Shown here in pieces: positions 24,519 through 35,470 of a DNA stretch of 64,000 bases. Position 1 is the stretch's first letter. Each line of letters opens with the position of its first letter. The notes below the pieces were generated by a model that saw nothing but the letters and a program-made list of their open reading frames with translations, was not told where the DNA came from and did no database searches. This DNA is from Platycnemis pennipes. Its lineage: Eukaryota > Arthropoda > Insecta > Odonata > Platycnemididae. The position numbers and the translations under genes are program-made. The stretch is from assembly GCA_933228895.1 (NCBI GenBank), contig OW121849.1:42936354-43000353 (forward strand), in the 5' to 3' direction.

Positions 24519-24715
24519 GGCATCGTTGTGGGTGGGTTACGAGCTCCGCGGACGACAGAAGAGAAGAAAATAAACAAGAAGGGGAGGAGAATCGGGAGGA
24601 AGTGCGCGGGGCGTAATGGGACTCGCCCTCTGAAGGAGAGTGGGAGGAGGAGGAATAATGGGTGGGGGAGGGGATGGTGCCGCGGAGGTGGGGAGGGGCC
24701 GTCCGCGTAGGCGAT
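24000..24715. repeat. long purine-rich tract with GA microsatellite
   Basis: The plus strand is almost all A and G across about 700 bases. A long GA dinucleotide run occupies about 24460-24514, preceded by imperfect GGGAGGGGGAAGGAGAGA-type repeats at 24380-24460. Such mirror-like purine tracts can form triplex or other non-B DNA, which is established knowledge for such sequences. Long frames on both strands here are low-complexity artefacts. Confidence 0.85.
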
Positions 24716-25255
24716 TGTTTGCTCCCGCCTCTCGAATCAGTAAATAGAGGGCCCCCGCGACGCTTATTTCACCCCACCACACCCCACGCCTCCCTCTTTT
24801 CCTTTCTTTCCCCCACCCCCCCCCTCGCCGACAGATGAAAAGCGGGGTGGCCCTCACCAAGTTCGGAATAGAATGAAATGGTACCACCGCGGCTTTTCCC
24901 GTATCCGCGGCCCGGGCGTTCCAATTCGTTCGCACGGCGGAGAGAGGTGAAGAGGTGGACGGTTTAGGGGGGTGGAGATCGGAAAGGGAGGAGGGTGAGG
25001 AGGAGAGGTCGGCATAAATGAAAGAGAGAGAGAGAGACGTAGACCGGAAGGGTGAGGGAGTCGGAAAGAAGGGAGGTCGGGGTTCATTATTTTTTTCTCT
25101 CTCGCGATGATGCATACTTCATGGGACGCGCGTCGCTCGCACAGCGTCAATTCAGCGAATCGAGAGGAGAGTGGAAGGTCGTGGCAGGAAAGGTCGCTGT
25201 ATCGTTAGGTCCGGCTTCGAAACTCTGGAAGGGGTTTCTCCATCACGGGTGCTGA
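24716..25255. other. GC-rich block next to the purine tract
   Basis: CpG-containing sequence with a C-rich run near 24812-24828 and a GA run near 25023-25036. Frames are open on both strands at once. It might be a promoter-like CpG island; no TATA box, initiator or exon is convincing. Confidence 0.4.
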
Positions 25256-25797
25256 ACAGTATTTTCAATTTTTTTTTCAATTAAACCTTGGCGTGGCGAC
25301 AAATGCATGCTTTTTCACTGTAAAGAGGAATTGGCCGTAAAGACAAAAAAAAGATATTGCAAAAAGGGAGATTTTCCACATGTTTTTCCTAGCTTGGCCG
25401 AACGATTGCTAGTAGTTCATATTTTTATTAGCAGCCCATTTGGGTGACTATTCAAGCACAACTTTTTCATTTTTATGCAAACAGTTATTGATAATATGTA
25501 ACTCTTAAAAGTATGCTAGGGAAGGAAGGCGTGGCATCCTGTAGGATGGGGGGGTAAAAAATTATATCATGTACTCCGTGGCGGAGTGTTGTCAGTTTAA
25601 TAATCATAAGGGACTTCACTTGGATCCATCGCAAGAAAGCCTTTGGCTTGCTGAAATTTAGTAAATTAATCGAAACGTTAAAATTTAACTCTTCTAAAAG
25701 GTTGAGGTGTGGGGAAAGGTTGAGGATATAATTACGATACAGTAAGTACATCAAATCAACCCGCTAAGTATTAGTATTGTAAATATTAGCGTACGTA
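25256..25797. other. AT-rich sequence, nothing recognised
   Basis: No repeat family member or exon seen. Confidence 0.4.
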
Positions 25798-25876
25798 CGT
25801 AATGCATGCTCGGTGAACATTCAACCCCAGCTCACAGCTCTAGGTTTGCTTGCAGAGTACTCAGCAGATGTAGATG
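25798..25876 (-). repeat. decayed copy of the GTGTGTGGCAG repeat
   Basis: It reads GCATGCTCGGTGAACATTC, CCCCAGCTCACAG and TTTGCTTGCAGAGTACTC, then CAGATGTAGATG. This follows the reverse complement of the core at 13650 (GTGATCATCACCCCCTGCC, GGCTTGCATAGTATTGCG, GGATGTAGATG). Confidence 0.6.
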
Positions 25877-26059
25877 AATACATCGAGTCCAATTCCAGAA
25901 AACGTCTAACCCTTAATTCCGATTCCCTTTCATCTTTAAATAACCCTGCACCAACCAGTTAGGTATTTGGGAAAATATAGGAAGAAACTGAATTATGGAA
26001 GGATAGAGAGAAACTCAGCGTCAGAATAGACAACTGTCAACGAAAAGCGTCCACGGCTT

Positions 26060-26225
26060 AATGTCCCATTTGACGAACGGTGTACTGCACATTATTTACT
26101 CTCCACGCAGAATCCACGTACGGACCGATAAACCAATCGCAAATCTCTACCGCTGCAGGAATTTGAGCCCGAACCCTCGAGATGGGAAACCAGTATTTTA
26201 ACCACCACATCAACGAGATACCCCT
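26060..26225 (-). repeat. tRNA-derived SINE, family S2
   Basis: On the minus strand: ATCTCGTTGATGTGGTGGTT, CTGGTTTCCCATCTCGAGGG, B box GTTCGGGCTCAAATTCC, then AGAGATTTGCGATTGG and GCGTGGAGAGTAAATAATG. The order matches the S2 copies at 19190 and 45490. Confidence 0.7.
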
Positions 26226-27146
26226 GAGAGGTGCAACTGCTAAAAAAATTGCAAAAATTGGCAAAACTTTCCATAAATCAACTATAAACGAAAATGATAA
26301 TTATCACGCCTTTGAGTTTATCTTCGTGCATCCCATCACGGAGAGAATCTGGGCATACAGAGGATGAACACCATTACGCCGGAGGAGTTTGGGATAGGGG
26401 CTTTCACTACACATAGACGAGGGGTGAGGGAAAAGTTAAGCCAACAGCACTTCACGTCGCATCCAACAATGCGGCCATGACTTACAATTAGTCTCCTCAA
26501 CATAGGTGCATGATATGATTTTCGTAGTTCTGCTGCGATAGACAGAGATGAAGCATGGGTTCATTTTGTCAGGACAAGAGTAGCTTAAGGCTTGTTTACG
26601 AAGTTGAAGCACCGTCGCTGGATTAATAGCGAGGAGACGGGTGACACTAATAGTTTGTGCAGTTGGCCCTGAACACAGGCAGGCATGGGACAACCTTGTC
26701 ATTCTATCGAGCGAAGTTGGGTTAAGCGAATTTTCGGTCACTTAACGCTGAAAATCTTCCTTGGCATGCAAAAAATGGTATCAATTTAGGTCCAACACTT
26801 TTCACACGGAGTTTTCTATTCTCAGGCGTTATTTTTTTTCCAACATCCGACGCAGACTATTTGTTCAATTTTTTCCTGACTCTTACTGATTTTTAAGGTA
26901 GACATGAGATCGTCATTTTGTGCAAGAAAGACCTTAGTCTTATTTTGAAACGCGAACAAAATTGCTAGCGTTGTATACTGATACACGTTTGTATTTACTC
27001 GCAATTTTCATTATCTGACCGTAGTTCGTGTAACACCGGAATTGTGATTTCCTTTTAACTTCAACAAATTAAGCAGAATATATTTTAACGTATCAGGCGA
27101 TAATTTGTGATAATGTGTGACAGACAGCATTTTCACATAAATACTC
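26226..27146. other. no gene recognised
   Basis: AT-rich. Frames at 26436-26741 and 26822-27004 on the minus strand have no recognisable family. Confidence 0.4.
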
Positions 27147-27281
27147 TGTAAATTTCCACAATAAGTTAATTCACCGACCCAGGTTTTAGAAAGAAATTTA
27201 CATTCTCATGGTACTTTGATTATGACAATGTCTTCCTGAAACCTGGGTCAGTACAATAAAATTATTATGGAAATTTACCAA
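27147..27281. mobile_element. Penelope-like inverted terminal pair, decayed copy
   Basis: Two inverted arms: CACCGACCCAGGTTTTAGAAAG (27173-27192 region) and its partner at 27232-27253, which contains GAAACCTGGGTCAG. Both sides continue outward into the same tail, AATTTCCAC on the left and GGAAATTTACC on the right. GAAAC, a CUGG loop and GUC give the 3' half of a hammerhead (core, short stem III and cleavage triplet) on the plus strand. The CUGANGA half is lost. The layout matches the copy at 51404. Confidence 0.55.
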
Positions 27282-27586
27282 GTAATTCTGTGATAATACT
27301 GAATGCAGCAGACTCAGCAAGCAGAAAAATATTCGCTCCGATGTTATACCCAATAATTTCAGACCTAATCATTGCTGTTAATGGAAAAATGTAATAGTCA
27401 GCTGAATGATGTCGATGGAAACAGGCAATACTTGGTGGAACATGTTCAGTGGCAGCTGAATGTCGTAGAAATGAATAAGACAAATACCATCTAATCACTA
27501 TCATCAAACCATGCTTAGGTTATCGGCAAGAACATTCTAGAAGCATCGATGCATGAATATAAAATGCGCGAAATCATCTGAGTAGA

Positions 27587-27735
27587 GCCGGCAACCATAG
27601 CCAGGCCGGTAACGTGCTGTCCTCGTAAGCCGAAGGTCGTGGGTTTCACTCCCACCCCTGATATGGTTGAAGAGCCTTGGACTTAAGCATAAGTTGGATT
27701 TCGCGACTAACGGGGAGCACATAAAATAAACTCTA
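27587..27735 (+). repeat. tRNA-derived SINE, S1-like
   Basis: A-box region ATAGCCAGGCCGGTAACGTG and a very good B-box region, GTCGTGGGTTTCACTCCCAC. The body with GGACTTAAGCATAAGTTGG and CTAACGGGGAGCACATAAAA differs from the S1 reference, so the family assignment is tentative. Confidence 0.7.
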
Positions 27736-27779
27736 CCACCATTCCCGGAAAATTACGTTTCGGCGAATCAATTTTTTTC

Positions 27780-28180
27780 CACCTTCGATTCCCACTAACT
27801 TCGGAACAAGATCCGAGAGGGAGGAAATAGAATCAAGCCGACTGAAAATCTATCTCCTCACGGCAGTCCGGATGGTTATGGGAACAGCCACGGCAGGTTC
27901 AACCTGTTGGCAGAACTGCAGAACTCGTATTTCGCGCGCGCTCGCGCTATTTCGGTCCGGGTCCCCGACCCGCGACCAAAAAGGAACGAGGAGACGAATT
28001 TCCGATGGAGGCGAACTCACCCCCCACACGCTGCGGAGCGGGGGAGGTCGAGGACCCTCGAAATCGAACGGTGCTCGGATCACGACGTCGAGTGAGGTAC
28101 TGGGTGGGGGTCGGGAATGGGGAAGGGGGGAGAGGGGGGTGACGGGCGGAGAGACGACGGAGGGATTACCTCGAGCGTGA
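27780..28180. other. GC-rich, CpG-rich island
   Basis: A compact island with GCGCGCGCTCGCGC at about 27932. Plus- and minus-strand frames are both open. On the minus strand GTGTGGGGG followed by GTGAGT (near 28012-28025) would be an acceptable splice donor, so an untranslated or coding first exon on that strand is possible but unproven. Confidence 0.35.
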
Positions 28181-30600
28181 AAGATTTAATTTGGACGATT
28201 TGTTTATTTACCTGGATAAGGAGAGACCCTTAAGTCCCCTCTTACCTTGGAAAAGGGACCACCACAACTTGGGTTGATGATTTGTGCCCGAGTTCACTTA
28301 TGCATTAAACGCGTTCAATTAGCAATACCGGCAACCTAAAATCCGCAACGACTAAAACGAAGTAAAGTGGTGACAACCATGTCGGTGAACCCCGACTTCA
28401 CAAACACGAAGGACAATATCAAAAGCTAATAGCAGCTTTTCCTCGCCCATACAGAATTCTCTGATTCTGTCCGATAGGGTACTGTTTTGCACAACAAGAA
28501 GTACACCAAAATATTGTTAATAAGCGAAGAATATGTAAGGTAAATATTTATATATTTATATTAAAATAAAATATGAAATAGATGGTTATTAGCCCGAATT
28601 CAAAAAGGATCTTATTTCGATTAGGTAAGATTTTTCATACGAGTAGATAAGGTGGTTAGATATGACCTAAACCGTTGGATAAACCGACTATACCGAATAA
28701 TATCCGAATCCCACTCCAGCTACAAGCCCAGAGATCCCAAGACGGCGTCCGTTTGAGATTCACTCAACAAACTCATCTCTAATGACAACCACAAATACTG
28801 CACACTCTGCAGCGAAATATAAATTGGACGTATCCTTTCTTAAAAAAATTATTTCGTTATCTAATTTAAAAATGCAACACTCATATAAAAGACGAAGTAC
28901 GTAACGGCGGTAAAGTTAAATACGAAGCAAATCGTGAGTACGGATGAAATAAAGAATGCTGCACTTCCGCCAACAGAAATTTAGGAAAACGAATGGAGAA
29001 ACATTCCCCTCATGTCTCGATTCTACCCAATCCATCCTCTCAGCGCCCCCCTTCCCCTATTGATTGACGACTTAGACCTACCCTATTCTAAACACTCCCT
29101 CCCCTCGTATGGAGCCAGACGCGACATTATGAATTCAACAATTTCGCTGCTGCATCGAGAGACCCCGAAACTCGATTGCCCCACAGATTATCGACGCAGA
29201 CACGCGGCCAGGTTAATTTTTTCGCCCATTCCACCGTAATATATTCAGCAATTCGTTATCCAGATGTGAAATAAAAGATATAGGAACACTGGTGCGACCT
29301 CGCTTTTGCCATATTATGAAACGGCCGCTTCCTGAGATGATCAAGCGGTCGAAATGATTTGTTTCGCGGGGGAGATTTCAGAAATGGGAGAGAAATTCCC
29401 GCCAGCCAACGTAGATTAAAAGGGATAATAAGGACGGGATACCGAATTTAAAATATTTATACGGACTTTTCAACGGATTTTTTTGTCTCGGCACGAAGCC
29501 GCATTAAAAGGATTATGGGAGATATTTAAATGTCCTGTCCCACGCATACCACCGATTTATGGATATTTATCTTCGTGAAGTATGCTGGGGGTACGAAGCC
29601 ATTTAAAACCGCAGACAGAAAAAATTCAGAATATTTCCGCGAATGATAAGCTGCGGTATCATTAAAAAGCCTATTAATTCATACTGGGATACAAAATTTA
29701 AAAAAATTCAACACTATTCAAATCATCCCACCTTTTACCTCTTCCAATTTAACTAACGTTAAAGGGAATTGCCACAGAATATAATTTTGCTCTGGCCGAT
29801 CGTGGATTTATCAAAAAAAGAGCACCACGCCTGCTAATTAGTGCCACCATTCATTAACACTGAACTACAGAGGACTGCGTTTGCGTGCATGGTGATCTTG
29901 GCAAGATTTCCAAAATTTATAATATATGGAGATGGCTGTGTATTTCCACAAAACTTCAAAAATATGAATATTAACATGTTTGATTTCTGGAGTTCATTAA
30001 ATTTGTCGAATGTATTAGACCACTCGATTTTTTTTTCAATCATGGAGTCTATTATCAGGTAAGGTTAACTGATACAAACACGTGAACTGCACATAAAATG
30101 CAAAAAATTGACCCATTATTCACAATTTCTTCCTCAAATAGAAATAAGCATTATTTCAAATAAGCATTACTTCAAATGTAAATAAGCGACTGACGTTGGT
30201 TATTTCACCATTATCATTATGTAAGTAGGAGTAATTTACTTATGTACCGTAACACCAAACGTTAAGAGTTTCGGGAGGATATATGAGAAGCGAGCCTCCA
30301 TTCTGTTGTTCTAGAGTGCCATATCACCTTTGTCAAAACGTAATGACAGGCAACATATTTGGCAAGTATAAGATACTAAGATTAGTTTTTGCTAAGCACT
30401 CAGGTGGATGACGTAATAGGCCACAGGAAATCTCCGGTGCTCAGAGAACAGTTTTCACTCAAAGAAATAACTGATCCATTTATCTAAGTCTTTGGACTTG
30501 ATTGGTACAGTAAATCTCATCATTTTTATCAAATGGTTTCTAGTTTTATAACTTCTTCTTACGGCCAATAATGCATTTAATGCAAGTAAGCGTGATAGCC
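28181..30600. other. AT-rich sequence, one possible SINE scrap
   Basis: At about 28645-28745 a segment with GATAAGGTGGTTAGATATGA and ATCCGAATCCCACTCCAGC could be a damaged S2-like head with an internal insertion. A small balanced patch at 29010-29230 holds a 75-codon plus-strand frame without a known motif. Near 30138-30180 a short unit AAATAAGCATT is repeated. Nothing else was seen. Confidence 0.35.
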
Positions 30601-30790
30601 CACTTGGTCAATCCATTGGTGCGTACTAACCACCTAGTTGCACGTGACCCTTATATCTAATATGTGCATGTGTGTGCATGAAGTAGTAGCACTGAATCTC
30701 ATAGTTGCATGTAAGTAGTGCATGATTGGTGATCTCCACCCCCTGCCACACACCCTCGCGGTGGTTCACAGAATATTACATAGACGCAGA
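30601..30790 (-). repeat. GTGTGTGGCAG repeat, extended copy
   Basis: The core reads CCACCCCCTGCCACACACCC, then GCGGTGGTTCACAG and ACATAGACGCAG. Upstream, CTAACCACCTAGTTGCACGT and GTAAGTAGTGCATGATTGG follow the reverse complement of the extension at 13735-13800. This shows that the repeat unit is longer than its core. Confidence 0.7.
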
Positions 30791-30905
30791 CTTGGTTGAG
30801 CGCTAGGATACTAACCGAAGGTCCCGGCTTCAAATCCGAAAGAGACCTAGTAGGAACGTCCAACCTACCCTAACCGAGAAATTTTATGCGCATCAGATGA
30901 TCCTG
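30790..30905 (+). repeat. tRNA-like SINE head abutting a dispersed repeat
   Basis: TTGGTTGAGCGCTAGGATAC and the B-box GTCCCGGCTTCAAATCC lie directly next to the end of the GTGTGTGGCAG copy. The body resembles the one after 21720 in a general way. A C run of about 13 follows at 30948-30960. Confidence 0.55.
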
Positions 30906-31349
30906 GGAAACAACTTGGGGCAAAGAGAAAGGAACTTCTTCCTCCCCTCCCCCCCCCCCCTTCTCTGAAGTACGAATTCACCAAGTGTCAATGTAAAAGA
31001 ATACTAGCATATTTTCTCTCTAATTTTTGTTTCACGACGGACAATATCGATGAAGAAAATGATACGCCAAGAACTCGCAAAAGTGTATAAAAAATTACGA
31101 CTTATGAAGATAGAGGGCGTTTGAAAGACGAAGGAAAAGTATATACAAAATGATAAACAGCTGAAAAATCAATCGGAATTGTCAGTTAGAAACGAGAACA
31201 CAAAGAATAGTTCAATGAACTTGACAAAATCCTGAGCATAAAAACCATCCTCATGGCATTATTTGGAGAATCACAGGTGGGAATACTGACGATAACGGAA
31301 GAATGCTGACAATATGTAAGTAGGGAAGAATGAAGACGGTGATGATTGC
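30906..31349. other. no gene recognised; poly-C run
   Basis: CCTCCCCTCC and a run of C end at 30960. The rest is AT-rich without repeats. Confidence 0.45.
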
Positions 31350-31500
31350 ATAAACCAACCCTGATGATCAGCCATACAACCAAAAGGTTGTGACATCGAG
31401 TCTAATCTCGGGGATGAATGTAATTGAGTTATGGTTAAATAGTACATGAGACGGTGCGATATAAGCTTGGCACTAACGTAAGAGGACCCGAAATCTGATT
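31350..31500 (+). repeat. truncated SINE, S1 body
   Basis: CCATACAACCAAAAGGTTGTG, GACATCGAGTCTAATCTCGG and the body TTATGGTTAAATAGTACATG, GACGGTGCGATATAAGC match the S1 order at 10170-10290. The A box is missing or unrecognisable. Confidence 0.55.
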
Positions 31501-31619
31501 ACATAACTATACAGCAATCGAACCATTGTGATGTGGGGTTGATGCCACAAGCGGATTCCCTTCAGGGGTAAATGCCTAAGCCCAACATTATATCGCCACA
31601 TCACAACACCTGATCCAAC

Positions 31620-31980
31620 AATGGCGCGCGAGGACAACACGGAATATTAAGCTCGCCGAGACACTAACGCCGCATCCGGGCGACGCATGTAGGTACATAA
31701 ATTTCATGATCGGCCAACAGTTTCCCGGATACATTCGGTCGGAATGTGTCCGGCAAGGGTGTCGGTAGAGCCGGGGTGGGTTGGACGCGGGGAGGGGGGG
31801 GGATAGGAAACTCACCACCAACACGGGGACGAAAGGGACTGGATGAGGAACGAGATGTATACGAGCGGGCGGGAAGGACAACGCCCAGGCGGAGTGTTCG
31901 CCCGGCGGGCGTTGGTGCTGTCAAGGGGCGGAAGTGGAATAGGGCGTCGGGAGGGAGAGGATAGGGAAACTGCCCATGAA
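31620..31980. other. GC-rich, CpG-rich island
   Basis: A short island with a G run near 31794-31801 and frames open on both strands. No domain recognised; possible regulatory or first-exon DNA. Confidence 0.4.
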
Positions 31981-33769
31981 TGGCCGTACAAAAATGCGAG
32001 TGCTGCTTTACGATATGAAACAAATATTAAACATAAAAGAGTGGATGTATCTCGACTTCGCAAAGCAAACTGTCAATCAATACATCGCATATTCTCACAC
32101 GGTTTACCGCACGTAGCTCGTTGTTCCATTCACCATGATATGGCACGCAGCACGCCATAGGGTAGGTATGTGCCAATACGGTCTGTGCATGAGTCTTTTT
32201 TTTGTACCTGATAGCACCCTTTAAAATATTTGTGAAAAATATGCGCAAATTAATTCTTCAAGGCCGCTAAGGTAGAAAAAATTCCGACCAAAAAATAGCA
32301 CATTTTAAATTCCTAACAGCTACCGCCACATCGATATAAAAAAATGTAACACCAATTGTTCTGGTATTTCGCCAGTGAGTATGGAAGGAAATAAGCTGTA
32401 TCACCTCGACGGTTATCGCCGTATGGAGCAAGGATATCACATTTATTACACGTATTGCACCCAATAATTTGTTATATCGTGAAGAAATAGGTAGAAGTTT
32501 CGGAAGCGGCTGAAGAGGCGATCAAGGTCGTGCTCAAGGAAAATATTTTTAACGAGTATTAGCACAGTTTAGCTAGAGTAAAGATTTTCATACATTACCA
32601 AAATTTTTTACTATCAGAATATATAAGATTTTTTTACCTTAAGGCGTACGTAAGAGTTGGCGCAAAGACGAATACTAATGAAAGATAATTTATTTAATTT
32701 GCAATTTCACGATTGAACTTCATATTTTTCCAAGCTTAAGTTTTTTTGTGAATAAATTTCCAAAATATCCATGGCTCATGAAGTTTCGGTAAATTGGTTG
32801 ACAATAATATGGTACATTTTATCACTGAAATATGTAGTTCTAATTGTTCATCCTTCAATACGTCTAACGAATGGCATCGTCGAAGCTCAATATTATCTGT
32901 TAATTAATATTTTGTCAATTTCGGTGGTTTACGAAACGATAATAAATGAGCAAAAACATTGGAAATTAATTATTTATGGTTTCCAATATATAAAGCAATA
33001 ATTAAAATAGTGGTGGACATGAATATTAGAATTTTAATTACGACTTTGCGATTAAAATGGAAATATTTAGTGAATAATAATGAAAGCTGATCGTGCGAGA
33101 TAGTTACTTGCAAATAACATCTATGTGGAGGGGATAACAGCTAGAAGACACTTAAATACCAGAAATTTACAAGTCATCCACAATACTTACATTATGGCCA
33201 CATGCATGATATTTAAAATTACTTAAAGGTATTCAAATGAGAGGAAATTACAAAATATGAGCACAGGAATGATTTGCCGCCAGCGGTAAAGAAAGTATAC
33301 ACACATTTGGCACAACAGTAGGACACGTGGTATGGGGCCTGCTCAAAAATAGTTCGATATCCCATCATGTGATGATGTTTAGCCTCAGGCTTCCCAAATT
33401 TCCCCGTTCTCTACCTGAAAACTACGTGCGTTCTCCGTTCATGAAATACACCGACACGCCTCACCAATGCACTCTCATTAGCAAGTTCGTCGACACAAGT
33501 CCAAAACTCAGCACCCAGGCCGACATAAGCGCCCCCAAGCCAAATAATAGCTAAGGGTGATAAAATGTTTATCGCTGATTTCTATTCTTAGGAACTGACA
33601 AGGATTCCAAACATAAAATAACGTAGAATTCCCTAAAAGATACCTCGAAATTTTCACAATTCTACGAAAATGGCGCACATAAAGGCATCCGAAAATTCGA
33701 GTTGGAAAACCCAAAAACAATATTTAGGGATGATTAACAAAGAAGCCAAGCCATTCACACAACTGTTTA
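31981..33769. other. AT-rich sequence, nothing recognised
   Basis: A 76-codon hydrophobic frame at 32771-33001 lies in very AT-rich DNA and looks like chance. Confidence 0.4.
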
Positions 33770-33850
33770 CCAACGTCTACAGCCCTCGGCGATTCTCGCA
33801 AGGGGTGAACAATCACCAAACACACACTACATACATGAGCTAGCGGTTAC
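33770..33850 (+). repeat. decayed copy of the GTGTGTGGCAG repeat
   Basis: GTCTACAGCCCTCGGCGATT, GCAAGGGGTGAACAATCACC and AAACACACACTACATACATG follow the plus-orientation core and its downstream flank at 13690-13745, with several changes and a small deletion. Confidence 0.5.
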
Positions 33851-35059
33851 AATACTACTCAATGGGAGATTACTATTTCTACCATACCTGCGGAACATAC
33901 ATACTACAGATTTTATCTTTTATACACCAAGCAGAAGATACTCGAATTAACTACAATCCTGTATTGTAAACAGGGTAGTTCGTGTAGCCATGGAAATACA
34001 CATGTTAAGGAGGTTGAATTGCAAGTTAAAAGTGTGCCATTTTTTCATATATTTTGGCAGTAAAATAAAGAAGTATCCAATGCCTAGATTCGTCAGCAGA
34101 AGTCCTTTATGCTGTACTACTTTTTTCATTAATCGCAATTGAAATTACGCATTGTAAAGAGAATGGGCACCTCCAAGGAAAATGGTATGATCTCATATCG
34201 CACACAATTCGATACTTCAAACAGCTGATATAGACGCGCATTTTCCCTAAAAATAAAATGGTAATACTGACATGGTATCGATCCATCTTATTTTTTCAAG
34301 ATATTAGCGTTTTTCGCTATTACTGCAAGATAAATTTGTTAGTGGGATTGAAATAGCAGTGTGGCCAAGCAGGGATTAAGCTAGAGGCAATCCGAGGATG
34401 GTTTAGAAAACACTTCCAACACCGACTCTCTCATTTATGTAAGACTCAAAAAATGTGCTCAAGCGAGAGCTCATTGCGGCGTTGCCGAATTGTTTTAAAG
34501 CGGAATACATTCATAATAAAAGAGATTAGAAATTGGATTCGAGGGAATATTATAATTTAAATTTAACTTTTCAAATTTACATAATTAAAAATGGTGAAAG
34601 TATCATATAAATTCATTCATGCCTTAGCATAATCACTCTTTTACCTCTATTTTCAGACTGAGATAAGTATTCACTAAAACTATTTTATACTACAATAATT
34701 CTGCAACCCTACTGCGTTACTTATGTGTTCCAATAGTGTACGCATGTCGAAAATGGGCAGAATATTTTTCACCAGCGTTCAAGGATATCCAAAGTAGTGG
34801 AATTTCTCGCGTTTTTGACGCGAACGGTAGCGAGCCAGCACCTTTACAACTATCCCCTCTCTCCCCCCCAATTGTAGGTTTTAAAATTTTAACTGCGGAA
34901 AATTATAAATCAACTCATACTTTTATCGCCAATTTCCACAACGCGGAGTCAGAAATTACGATTTTAGGATAAATGTCCCTGAACGATGGGGTATTATTTT
35001 TAATGAGCGCAAGAATTACGAGGGAATGCAATGTCCTACATCGACCGACCGATACGCAC
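33851..35059. other. AT-rich sequence, nothing recognised
   Basis: No repeat or exon seen. Confidence 0.4.
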
Positions 35060-35470
35060 GGGTTAACGCACGGGCTGGACCGGAATACGTCCCGTCGTGA
35101 CAGTGCACAACCGTGGCGGTGAGATGCACTGACAATGGGGTGGAGGAGAGGGAGGGAAGGACTGCGGCGGAGAAAAATCCCGCGGTTTCGAGATGGAAAG
35201 GAATTGCAGAGCGAGGAGAACCGACACCACGGGAGAGTAACGCGAGACGGCATAAACAGCCAGGCGTTCACCGAGCCGTGCAACTGCATGTACGTCACTG
35301 TCGGGGTAATCGGATTTCCGCAGGTTCGAGTCCCGCCTCCAGCAAGCGCGGCGGCCACGATTGAGACTTGCGATGAATCCAATTACGGGGTGATTACGAT
35401 GCGAAGTAATTTCCGGAGTTCGTCCATCCGTGAGGGCAAAGAGCCGCCGCACAGCTTGGCTGCCCAGCGG
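35060..35470. other. GC-rich island with an embedded tRNA-like B box
   Basis: A GC-rich, CpG-rich island. At 35275-35345 the segment with TGCATGTACGTCACTGTCGG and the canonical B box GGTTCGAGTCCCGCCTCC looks like the 3' half of a tRNA-derived SINE. Frames are open on both strands (34915-35382, 35063-35452, 35135-35560), a sign of low stop density rather than coding. Confidence 0.45.

Noticed and set aside
24537..25115. 192-codon minus-strand open frame
   Set aside because: Same cause: purine-rich plus strand gives few stops on the minus strand. No domain and no codon pattern distinct from the repeat.
35285..35345. Possible tRNA gene with canonical B box
   Set aside because: No matching A box or acceptor stem; only the 3' tRNA-like part is present.
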